Below are positions 1 through 6,134 of a DNA stretch of 60,780 nt, piece by piece. The position numbers and the translations under genes are program-made. How positions within the stretch are numbered: the stretch's first letter is position 1; each line of letters opens with the position of its first letter. Where the stretch lies: contig JAEYOV010000064.1 in NCBI GenBank assembly GCA_023411395.1, positions 1 through 60,780 of the forward strand, in the 5' to 3' direction. This stretch comes from Bacillota bacterium (GTDB taxonomy: Bacteria > Bacillota > Clostridia > Christensenellales > Aristaeellaceae). Under the pieces are notes generated by a model. That model saw nothing but the letters and a program-made list of their open reading frames with translations. It had not been told where the DNA came from and did not search any database.

Positions 1-147
1 TATAGTGTACCCCATGTCAAGGACAATTTGGGTTTTTGGTATTCCAGTAAGATAGATATTAATGCTATACTAAATGTGCTTTACCGCAGGGGAGGATAGG
101 GCAACGCTGAGGAGCAACCCGAGCGCCCGTGCGGGTTTACAAGGGGG

Positions 148-175
148 GCGGTGTAAATCACACCGCTTCTTTTTT
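148..175 (+). terminator. Intrinsic terminator inside the IS left end, plus strand
   Basis: GCGGTGT (148-154), a five-base loop and ACACCGC (160-166) form a perfect hairpin followed by TTCTTTTTT. It points into the element, opposite to the transposase genes. It could end a short IS-borne RNA starting near position 75 (a TATACT box lies at about 66-71) or block outside transcription from running antisense into orfB. Confidence 0.7.
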
Positions 176-242
176 GCAGACAGGCACCGCCTCCCTGGAA
201 ACCAAAGCGAAAAACCTCGGGGCGTGGGGCAGCGCCCCACTG

Positions 243-1196
243 TCAACCTTTACCTTTTGCTTTTGGTATGGTCAAAGGGTATTGCCCTGTAACGAGATAA
301 TTGTAATACTCGCTTGGAGCTAGCCTTGCCAAATCCCATTGGTATCGCACGGTGTTGTAATAATCGGTCCAGTCGCTGATTACTTGATGAATTCCTTCAA
401 ATGTCGTACACTGAGAAATGTCAATTTCATCTTTCATGTGACCGTAAAAGGATTCCTGCGGAGCATTATCCCAACAGTTTGCTTTTCTGGACATGGACTG
501 CCTCAGTTCACTGTCTTTTATCAGCTGGATAAACTTTATGCTTGTATAGTGTGACCCCTGATCCGAATTTATCAGAGTCTCGGCTGTCAATGAGATACCA
601 TAACTCTCGATGAGCTGGTTCACGGTTTCCAGAACAAAATCAATTTCTAGGGATTCGCTCAGTACCCAAGCGAGCAGTTCTTTTGTACAAGCGTCGATGA
701 TCGTAGACATATAGCACCGTGGCACCTTACCGTTAATGATGTATGTAATATCCGTCAGCAGAACAGCACGGGGGCCGTGTGTTTCAAACTCCCGGTTCAG
801 CAGGTTGGGAGCAACATTGCTGGTTCTTAGTGCTTTGGCCATCCTCCGGTATGGATTTGCTTTGCGAATAGGACAGAAAAGTCCATATTTGCTCATTAAC
901 CGTCGGATTTTCTTAATGTTCATGTGCACTGGAGGAACCATATGAAGAAGCCGCATGTAAATTCCTCGGGCTCCCTTGTTGTAGCCACGGAACCGATAAG
1001 CCTCCAGAATTATTTGGAAATCCTTTCGGTCTTGTTCTTCACGGTATCGTCTTAGGTCTTCTGTTTCAAGGTAATGGTAGTATCCAGACCGCGAAACGCC
1101 GGCAGCAGAGCACAGCCAGGCTATATTCAGCAAGTTGTTGTCTCGCTGCGTCATCTCACGGATGATAGCATACTTGGCAGATGGCGGAACACTCAT
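243..1196 (-). CDS. IS3-family transposase OrfB (DDE integrase domain)
   Basis: This 317-residue protein is the catalytic part of an IS3 transposase. The N-terminal part resembles the HTH_21 region (CSAAGVSRSGYYHYL). The DDE triad is visible as D in LLTDITYI, D in INSDQGSHYTS and E in NAPQESFYGHMK, followed by the usual YNTVRYQWDLARLAPSEY tail. Its ATG overlaps the orfA stop as ATGA, so it is made by coupling or, as in many IS3 members, as an OrfAB fusion by frameshifting. No frameshift site was identified. The length is normal for the family. Confidence 0.93.
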   Translation of the reverse strand: MSVPPSAKYAIIREMTQRDNNLLNIAWLCSAAGVSRSGYYHYLETEDLRRYREEQDRKDFQIILEAYRFRGYNKGARGIYMRLLHMVPPVHMNIKKIRRLMSKYGLFCPIRKANPYRRMAKALRTSNVAPNLLNREFETHGPRAVLLTDITYIINGKVPRCYMSTIIDACTKELLAWVLSESLEIDFVLETVNQLIESYGISLTAETLINSDQGSHYTSIKFIQLIKDSELRQSMSRKANCWDNAPQESFYGHMKDEIDISQCTTFEGIHQVISDWTDYYNTVRYQWDLARLAPSEYYNYLVTGQYPLTIPKAKGKG

Positions 1197-1597
1197 GAAC
1201 CCGCCTCCTCCCTGCCTAAAGCAACAATTTTTTTTAGAAAATCTATCTCCTGATCTTTGTATGCCAGTTGTTGTTCTAGGTATTTAACTTTTGCGTTTGG
1301 ATCTGTGTAATCTATGAGATATGAACCGTATGTTTTTAAGTCCCTGAACCCTTTTCCCGCTCGGACTTCATTTCGGATCATACCCTTCAATCCAGATACA
1401 CGATATTCACCAAGAATTTCTGGGTCGATGCCGAGCTCGATAACGATATCTCGTGGTTCTTTTCCTTCTTGTATCGATTTCCAAAACAGTTCCTTAAATT
1501 CGGCTGAGAAGTGCACAATGCTAGGACTTACATCTAAAACATAAGGACTTGCTCGGAGATGATTCATGTCTTCTTCAGTAAACTTCTTGATAGCCAT
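1193..1597 (-). CDS. IS3-family transposase OrfA (helix-turn-helix)
   Basis: This DNA-binding partner of OrfB has 134 residues when read from the ATG at 1597. That start has a GGAGG eight bases upstream (GGAGGAATGCTGT-ATG) and gives the usual N-terminus MAIKKFTEEDMNHLRASPYV. The frame is open back to 1729, but the extension lacks a ribosome binding site and runs into the terminal repeats. The protein carries an HTH-like middle (FWKSIQEGKEPRDIVIELGI) and a C-terminal heptad stretch (VKYLEQQLAYKDQEIDFLKK) that probably forms a leucine-zipper coiled coil. Confidence 0.88.
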   Translation of the reverse strand: MAIKKFTEEDMNHLRASPYVLDVSPSIVHFSAEFKELFWKSIQEGKEPRDIVIELGIDPEILGEYRVSGLKGMIRNEVRAGKGFRDLKTYGSYLIDYTDPNAKVKYLEQQLAYKDQEIDFLKKIVALGREEAGS

Positions 1598-1757
1598 ACA
1601 GCATTCCTCCAGTTTGGTTTTATTGTAATACCTGTCTGAACTGGAGTCAAAACCACTATTGTCCGACACTAAGGGTCTTGAAAACTCATCTGTCCATTTT
1701 GATGGGTTTTCAAAACCCTTGCTGTCCATTTTCTAGGGTACATTTTAGTCTGACCAA

Positions 1758-1791
1758 CGAAAAACCCTGTAATCATGGCGGTTACAGGGTT
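1758..1791 (-). terminator. Terminator of the esterase gene
   Basis: AACCCTGTAA (1763-1772) pairs with TTACAGGGTT (1782-1791). On the minus strand a run of five T follows. The hairpin lies just outside the IS right end, 54 bases past the esterase stop. Confidence 0.8.
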
Positions 1792-1844
1792 CTTACTATA
1801 TATCGGACTATAACCTTCGCCAGAAATCGGAAGACTAATCGCTG

Positions 1845-2777
1845 CTATGGCATATGCGCATGTTCCATGCCGCTGAAGAACAAAAGGTATTCTTCCATTT
1901 TGCCTAACTGCAGGCTGTGCCCGCCTTCGTGCATATGAAATTCCACGCTGATCCCAAGCTTTTGCAATATACCGTACAGGGATTGCGCCCCATCGGAGAA
2001 TGGCTCATTCACACTGCCGCAGTCAATATACACCTGGAGCTTATCCAGCCCCTTATCCATTATGAAATCAGCAGTCTCGAAGATTTCTTCCGCGTTATTG
2101 TCGGGGTATAGCCACTTCTCAAGCTGCCCGCCGGAAAAATCGCCGTACATCAACGCGGGGCTATATCCGCCGACCTTTGAAAACAGATCGGGATGACGGA
2201 AAGCGATCTCCAGGGCGAAATACCCGCCCATGGAAAATCCCCCGATGTACCGGCCGTCCGGCAATTGTATGGTATTGTAATGAGAATCGACATACGGGAT
2301 CAATTCGCCGCACAGAAACCGTTCCATCTGGCTTGCATCCCGTTTTCCGTCCTTCAGATCTTCCCGGATGGCCTTGGCAGGGTCATACCGGGTCAGCGGA
2401 AAGACCATGATCAATGGCCTGATTTCTCCCCGTTCAATCATTTCGTCGGCCGTTCTGCCAACGCCTGCGGTTTGCAGCCACATGTTTTCGGAAGAGGAGT
2501 AGCCATGCAGCCCGTACCATACCGGATACTTTTCTCCGTCGCCATACCCTTTGGGAAGATAAACCATGAAAGGCACCTTGATCCCCATATACGCACTCTC
2601 AAAAGACAGCCTCACGGTCTGGGACTGACGCAAGGGCCCGTTGACGGATGGGACACCTTCGTCTGAATCTTTCGAGGTACAGTTGCAGGGCAGCGGAAAG
2701 GCCAATGCAGTAAGCAACAAAAATGCGAAAGCCAGCGCTTTCTTTTGTATCTGTTTGTTTTTGCTCCCTAAGTGCAT
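1845..2777 (-). CDS. Secreted alpha/beta-hydrolase, esterase D / feruloyl-esterase type
   Basis: This is a 310-residue serine esterase exported from the cell. Residues 1-33 form a signal sequence (basic start, then FAFLLLTALAFPLPC). The nucleophile elbow GFSMGG puts Ser182 in place, with a likely acid at Asp252 (YIDCGS) and the base at His287 (EGGHSLQ). The HGYSSSENMW stretch near residue 91 fits the oxyanion-hole region. The chosen ATG at 2777 has GCGGAG seven bases upstream and places the signal peptide correctly; the frame extends seven codons further to 2798 without such a site. The family cleaves acyl or feruloyl esters, often on plant polysaccharides. The substrate cannot be told from the sequence. 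Confidence 0.82.
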   Translation of the reverse strand: MHLGSKNKQIQKKALAFAFLLLTALAFPLPCNCTSKDSDEGVPSVNGPLRQSQTVRLSFESAYMGIKVPFMVYLPKGYGDGEKYPVWYGLHGYSSSENMWLQTAGVGRTADEMIERGEIRPLIMVFPLTRYDPAKAIREDLKDGKRDASQMERFLCGELIPYVDSHYNTIQLPDGRYIGGFSMGGYFALEIAFRHPDLFSKVGGYSPALMYGDFSGGQLEKWLYPDNNAEEIFETADFIMDKGLDKLQVYIDCGSVNEPFSDGAQSLYGILQKLGISVEFHMHEGGHSLQLGKMEEYLLFFSGMEHAHMP

Positions 2778-2931
2778 ATTATTCTCCGCATATATCATTC
2801 AACTGAACAGGCGCATAGCGTGTTGCCGCTTTGCACGATACGCGGCTGCATGCCAGGATCCATCTTCATCGTTTTGCTTTTTCCTTACAATAATTTACCA
2901 TGAATGAGGGGAAATGTAAATGATAGCATTG

Positions 2932-2952
2932 TTACATAACATTGTTATCTAA
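2932..2952. promoter_or_regulatory. Palindromic operator-like site upstream of the esterase gene
   Basis: ATAACA-T-TGTTAT (2936-2948) is a perfect palindrome that extends imperfectly to TTACATAAC-ATT-GTTATCTAA. It lies about 155 bases upstream of the esterase start. It shares the ten-mer ACATAACATT with the operator region of the ArsR-type gene at 6014-6023. The binding protein is unknown. Confidence 0.45.
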
Positions 2953-3081
2953 CGAGTAAAATATCTTGCGGCGACTCACAAGCATGCCATCACCTTTCGT
3001 AATTTTCTTGGAACCCGTTGGGCATCCTGATCGCTTGATACCTACCGATCCAAAGGTCACGGGTTCATATTCTGCCGGCAT
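2932..3081 (-). CDS. Candidate 49-residue small ORF
   Basis: This frame is too short to be certain. It begins MPAEYEPVTFGSVGIKRSG and ends FYSLDNNVM. The amino-acid composition looks protein-like, but only a weak AGGATAGGG lies upstream, and the 3' end overlaps the palindrome at 2936-2948. I do not recognise the sequence. It may be a remnant or a chance frame in a 450-base gap between the esterase and the coat genes. Apart from it and the terminator at 3152-3190, that gap shows no other gene. Confidence 0.2.
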   Translation of the reverse strand: MPAEYEPVTFGSVGIKRSGCPTGSKKITKGDGMLVSRRKIFYSLDNNVM

Positions 3082-3151
3082 ACCCTATCCTGTTCATAAA
3101 TGCTTTCATGAGAACAAAATCCGTGATTGCAGACTTTCTTGGCGTGAAATT

Positions 3152-3190
3152 GAAAAAAGCCGTACTCCCTCCAGAGAAAGGAGTACGGCC
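3152..3190 (-). terminator. Terminator of the CotF-like pair
   Basis: GCCGTACTCC (3159-3168) pairs with GGAGTACGGC (3180-3189). On the minus strand six T follow. It closes the two-gene coat operon. Confidence 0.85.
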
Positions 3191-3223
3191 ACAAAACGGC
3201 AGCGTCATTTTCCTGAATGCATC

Positions 3224-3472
3224 TCAGCTTTGCAGCTGCTGTTTTGTCTGCTGCACTTCGTTGTCATTTGCCATGATGGCGGGTTTGTAATATCCCTTTG
3301 TCTGGGCCAGCTTGTAAAGCTCGTACTGCGAAGCCTCACACTTGTCCCTGATCTGCTGAATGGTGCTGCGAAGCATGGGATTAGCACACTCGGAAATGGT
3401 GTTGGCATAAAAGGTGAGGCTGCTTTTCACCGAAGCCAGCGCGTCGTTGACCATAGCTTTTTCCTGGAACAC
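3224..3472 (-). CDS. CotF-like spore coat protein, second gene of pair
   Basis: This 82-residue helical protein is of the spore coat F / ferritin-like type (NDALASVKSSLTFYANTISE, then MRSTIQQIRDKCEASQYEL-like helices and GYYKPAIMAND). It starts with GTG at 3472, preceded by AGGAGG eight bases upstream, which sits directly behind the stop of the partner gene. Paralogous pairs like this are common in Clostridia, where each polypeptide supplies part of the four-helix unit. Expected in the mother cell or on the spore surface. A second frame (3205-3408) on the same strand is a shadow. Confidence 0.8.
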   Translation of the reverse strand: MFQEKAMVNDALASVKSSLTFYANTISECANPMLRSTIQQIRDKCEASQYELYKLAQTKGYYKPAIMANDNEVQQTKQQLQS

Positions 3473-3486
3473 GATTCTTTCCTCCT

Positions 3487-3672
3487 TTACTGCAAGAATG
3501 ACAGCAACTGCTGCTTTGTGCTTTGGGCATCCTGGGCGGATTTTTGAAAGTAGGCTTTCACCTGCGGGTCCGTAGACTGCTGGGCATAGGCCTGCATCTT
3601 TTGATAGGCTGTTTCATGCGCTCCGATGAGATGCCGGAGATTTTGCAGCTCAATCTGGTTCAACTGTGACAT
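3487..3672 (-). CDS. CotF-like spore coat protein, first gene of pair
   Basis: This 61-residue protein begins MSQLNQIELQNLRHLIGAHE, a pattern I know from small clostridial coat F proteins. It continues with a second amphipathic helix (VKAYFQKSAQDAQSTKQQLL). It is followed after 14 bases by the partner gene. The two together are about the size of one classical CotF domain, so they look like a split or duplicated coat unit. Residues are strongly Gln/Ala-rich and helix-forming, and no signal peptide is present. Confidence 0.78.
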   Translation of the reverse strand: MSQLNQIELQNLRHLIGAHETAYQKMQAYAQQSTDPQVKAYFQKSAQDAQSTKQQLLSFLQ

Positions 3673-4006
3673 GGTAAGGCTCCTTTCCGTGTTTTTGAAA
3701 TTCCAATGTTAGTATTGCTTTTCACAGGCCGGTCATTCGCTGGAATTGAAAATTTAGCTGATATGCGCTTAATGGCTGCCAGCCCTTTACTGGGCAGCGG
3801 CTTTATTTAGCCTGTTCATCAAAGGCAGGCAATAATGTAACCATATTGATAGATGCTTTAGGCACGCCGGAATATGCAGATTGCCTTGAGTTGCCGCTTA
3901 GCCTTGGTTGACCGCCGATGCACCCTTCTGGATACGGGTACCTTTCTGGGATGGTATGCAACTGAATGACAAATCCCCCTAAAGCATACGCTTCAGGGGG
4001 ATTTTC
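3673..4006. other. Gene-free stretch between coat genes and tRNA
   Basis: This holds the presumed upstream region of the coat pair, an imperfect hairpin at 3774-3798 (GCTGCC...GGGCAGC) and the tRNA terminator. A TTG-started 52-residue minus frame (3803-3961) has no ribosome binding site and is not counted as a gene. No sigma-K or sigma-E promoter could be assigned with confidence. Confidence 0.5.
3971..4005 (-). terminator. Terminator of tRNA-Arg
   Basis: AAATCCCCCTAAAGC and GCTTCAGGGGGATTTT form a long stem with a four-base loop. It lies immediately 3' of the tRNA and has short T runs on both strands, so it may act bidirectionally. Confidence 0.75.
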
Positions 4007-4083
4007 TGGTGAGCCTGGCGGGATTCGAACCCACGACCTTTTGATTCGTAGTCAAACACTCTATCCAGCTGAGCTACAGGCCC
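4007..4083 (-). tRNA. tRNA-Arg (anticodon ACG)
   Basis: The gene is 77 bases on the minus strand, including encoded CCA. The acceptor stem is GGGCCTG paired with CAGGCTC (one G-U pair), with D-loop GCTCAGCTGGATAGAG, anticodon loop CTACGAA and T-loop GTTCGAATC. The ACG anticodon implies A34-to-inosine editing by TadA, reading CGU/CGC/CGA. A plus-strand frame across it encodes the familiar spurious GGIRTHDLLIRSQ peptide and is not a gene. Confidence 0.97.
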
Positions 4084-4178
4084 TTGTCTGTCTTTGGGAC
4101 AGCTTTTGTATTATAGCAAAGAAGCTTGAAAAATGCAACAGGGAATATGCAGTTTTTTAAGAAACGAACGCACGGCAA

Positions 4179-5426
4179 TCATGCTTCCTGCCCCTCGGTC
4201 CTGCTTGCCATTTCCGATGCCTGTTCCGCTGTTTTCATGCCGAGGGAGGGCAGCAGCATGAGTGCGGCCACGATTGCCCCAATCACCCATACGCCCGAGA
4301 TCGAGAAGGCCCCCACCAGCGCCCCGCTGATGGCGGAAGCGGTCATGAAGCCCGCCTGAAGCAGGAGGGACTGCATGGACAGGAAGGAGGCGCGCTGGCT
4401 GTCGGGCACCTCTTGATGGAAGATGGAGCCCTCGGCCACGTTGGACACGCCGAACATGAAATACACAAGGCAATAGGCCGTTGCAAAAATGGCCGGATGG
4501 CCAGCCAGGGCAGCGGCTATCAGAAGCAGCAGCATAACCGCCCTCGCTGCCAGATAGAGAGATTTTTGGCCGAGTAGCCGGACTTTGAGCACCTTTTCGG
4601 AAAGTAAGCTCCCCAATGCGATGGCGGCGAAATACGACAGCGACAGCACGCCCAGGAAGACGGTTTGCTCCTGTCCCCCGCCCAGCAGTTGAAACATCCG
4701 AGGCTGCCAGTATACCTCCAGAAAAGCCAGCACGAAACCCACGCCCACCACCGCGGTCAAGAGGCCTTTCAGATTCCTGCTCCCCCGAAACAACGCGGCA
4801 CCCTCCCGCAACTGCCGCTTGAGAGAGACGGATTGCTCCCGCGCATCCTTCCTGTCTCCCGGAATCAGGAAAGCGGCCAGGATGGCAGCCAGAAGGGACA
4901 GCACAGCCCGTAAAAGCAGCGGCAAGTCATACGGGCCGAACAGCGGGATCAGCGCCGAGCCGATGGCTGGCAGCACACCCCCCAGAAGCGCCCCCATCCC
5001 AAGCCCAATGGATTCGCAAAGGGAGAGTACTTTCATACCCTTGGGAAGGCTTTCCGGCCCGAAGGCTTTTTGGTAACGGCTGATGAACAGCGCCTCCATG
5101 GTGCCGGAGGACAGCGCACGGCCTGCGCCATACAGTGCCAGGCCGCCGATTGTCCAAAATGGGCCGAAACCCGGCAAAATGATGAGAAAGGCGGCTGCCG
5201 TCACCAGCATGGACAGGAGAAAGACCCGCTTCTTTCCCAGCATGTCGGCCGCGATGCCTGAAGGTACCTCCAGCAGCACCGCCGTGGCGGAAAAGGCGGC
5301 CAGGCCCAGCCCGATGGTGGAAATTGTCAGGCCCTTGGTAAGAAAGGCCAGGCTCAGTATGGAGGCAAGCAGCCCCTGGCAGAAGGAGCAAAGTGTCAAT
5401 ATCAATGCATAGCGCCGCGTTTTCAT
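4179..5426 (-). CDS. MFS transporter (drug-efflux type)
   Basis: This integral membrane protein of 415 residues has about 12 hydrophobic segments and the MFS loop 2-3 motif around PSGIAADMLGKKRVFL. A basic central loop (GDRKDAREQSVSLKRQ) separates the two six-helix halves. The start at 5426 has AGGGGG about ten bases upstream and lies four bases past the regulator stop; an upstream ATG at 5447 would overlap that gene. Co-transcription with an ArsR-type repressor suggests inducible efflux of a small toxic compound. The substrate is unknown. Confidence 0.85.
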   Translation of the reverse strand: MKTRRYALILTLCSFCQGLLASILSLAFLTKGLTISTIGLGLAAFSATAVLLEVPSGIAADMLGKKRVFLLSMLVTAAAFLIILPGFGPFWTIGGLALYGAGRALSSGTMEALFISRYQKAFGPESLPKGMKVLSLCESIGLGMGALLGGVLPAIGSALIPLFGPYDLPLLLRAVLSLLAAILAAFLIPGDRKDAREQSVSLKRQLREGAALFRGSRNLKGLLTAVVGVGFVLAFLEVYWQPRMFQLLGGGQEQTVFLGVLSLSYFAAIALGSLLSEKVLKVRLLGQKSLYLAARAVMLLLLIAAALAGHPAIFATAYCLVYFMFGVSNVAEGSIFHQEVPDSQRASFLSMQSLLLQAGFMTASAISGALVGAFSISGVWVIGAIVAALMLLPSLGMKTAEQASEMASRTEGQEA

Positions 5427-5430
5427 GGGT

Positions 5431-5997
5431 TTATTCCCCCTGCGCAAGGTCCATCCGGTAGGCTAAAAGCGCGACCTCCCAGGGCTTTGTATCCGGACCG
5501 GCCTCCGTGTGGCTGTCAAGAAATCCGGTCACCAGCTGATAAAAATCATCCGCTTCCTTCGGCGTCAGGTGTACGATGCCGGTGACAATGTCATTGAGCC
5601 TGCAGGAATCTGCAGGCAACGGCGTCTCCCTGTTCTTCTCCACCGTGCGCATGAAACCGCTCAAGGCAGTCATCAGGCCGCCCTTGACCATTTCGTCCCG
5701 CATGGGCGCCAGCGCGTCTACATACTGCTGGCCTAAGCTCACGGTTACCTGCGCCAGACGAAGATAGCGGGCTTGTATGCCGTGAATGACTTCCATATGA
5801 TCCGGCTCCACCAGGCCGATGGTCATCAATTGCTTCAGATGATGCTGGGCCGCGGAGGGTGTTATGGCCAGCCTGCCGGCAATTTCCTTCGCCGTGAACG
5901 GGCGACCCAGAAGCTGCATCTCCCGCAAAATTTTCTGCCGCAGCGGCAGCGAATAGATGCGAAGCTCCTTCTCAGTCCTGAGCACGATCATTTTCAT
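5431..5997 (-). CDS. ArsR-type winged-helix transcriptional regulator
   Basis: The 188-residue protein has an N-terminal winged helix: RQKILREMQLLGRPFTAKEI, then AGRLAITPSAAQHHLKQL as recognition helix and wing. A C-terminal helical region of about 110 residues probably handles dimerisation and ligand sensing. There is no metal-binding ELCVCDL-type motif, so metal sensing is not indicated. The ATG at 5997 has GGAG eight bases upstream; the frame reaches 6039, inside the promoter, and that extension is rejected. It is cotranscribed with the MFS gene and probably represses its own promoter, whose -10 lies in inverted repeats. Confidence 0.82.
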   Translation of the reverse strand: MKMIVLRTEKELRIYSLPLRQKILREMQLLGRPFTAKEIAGRLAITPSAAQHHLKQLMTIGLVEPDHMEVIHGIQARYLRLAQVTVSLGQQYVDALAPMRDEMVKGGLMTALSGFMRTVEKNRETPLPADSCRLNDIVTGIVHLTPKEADDFYQLVTGFLDSHTEAGPDTKPWEVALLAYRMDLAQGE

Positions 5998-6010
5998 CGT
6001 ACCAGCTCCA

Positions 6011-6066
6011 TTAACATAACATTTTCTATTACGTAACATTTTACGTTATGTCCTATGCTTTGTCAA
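6011..6066 (-). promoter_or_regulatory. Promoter and overlapping operator of the arsR-MFS operon
   Basis: On the minus strand TTGACA (6061-6066), a 17-base spacer and TAAAAT (6038-6043) form a strong promoter. The -10 and start region consist of repeated ATAACGT/ACGTAAC/ATAACAT strings. CATAAC at 6015-6020 is inverted as GTTATG at 6045-6050, and TAAC-N7-GTTA lies inside it. This is typical of a self-repressed operon. Confidence 0.8.
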
Positions 6067-6085
6067 GCCATAAAAAATGAGCGCA

Positions 6086-6122
6086 CAAAAAAGAACCGCC
6101 CGGCGCTTCATTGCCGGGCGGC
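6086..6122 (-). terminator. Terminator of the SpoIID-like gene
   Basis: CCGCCCGGC pairs with GCCGGGCGG around a short loop; TTCTTTTTT follows on the minus strand. Confidence 0.85.
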
Positions 6123-6134
6123 AGTATGATTCCC

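Larger units (their letters stand above)
6..1742 (-). mobile_element. Complete IS3-family insertion sequence
   Basis: A two-gene transposase unit (orfA, orfB, both on the minus strand) is bounded by imperfect terminal inverted repeats. The left end begins TGTACCCCATGTCAAGGACA at 6; the right end read inward from 1742 begins TGTACCCTAGAAAATGGACA, matching at about 14 of 20 positions. The right end is the transposase-proximal side and holds further copies of the GGACA-type string. The left end carries some 237 bases with no gene after orfB. No target duplication can be confirmed, because only five bases precede the element and they do not match the right flank. Both reading frames are intact, so the copy may be active. 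Confidence 0.88.

Noticed and set aside
2966..3547. 193-residue plus-strand frame
   Set aside because: Covers a terminator and both coat genes in antisense; no start signal.
3803..3961. TTG-started 52-residue minus frame (HTIPERYPYPEGCIGG...)
   Set aside because: No ribosome binding site, no ATG, and it runs into the tRNA terminator; may be a gene remnant but unsupported.
3966..4160. Plus-strand frame encoding GGIRTHDLLIRSQTLYPAELQA
   Set aside because: It is the reverse complement of tRNA-Arg; this peptide is a well-known spurious product of annotating across tRNA genes.
5431..5997. Arsenic-sensing ArsR
   Set aside because: No cysteine metal-binding motif and the partner is an MFS protein, not an arsenite pump.
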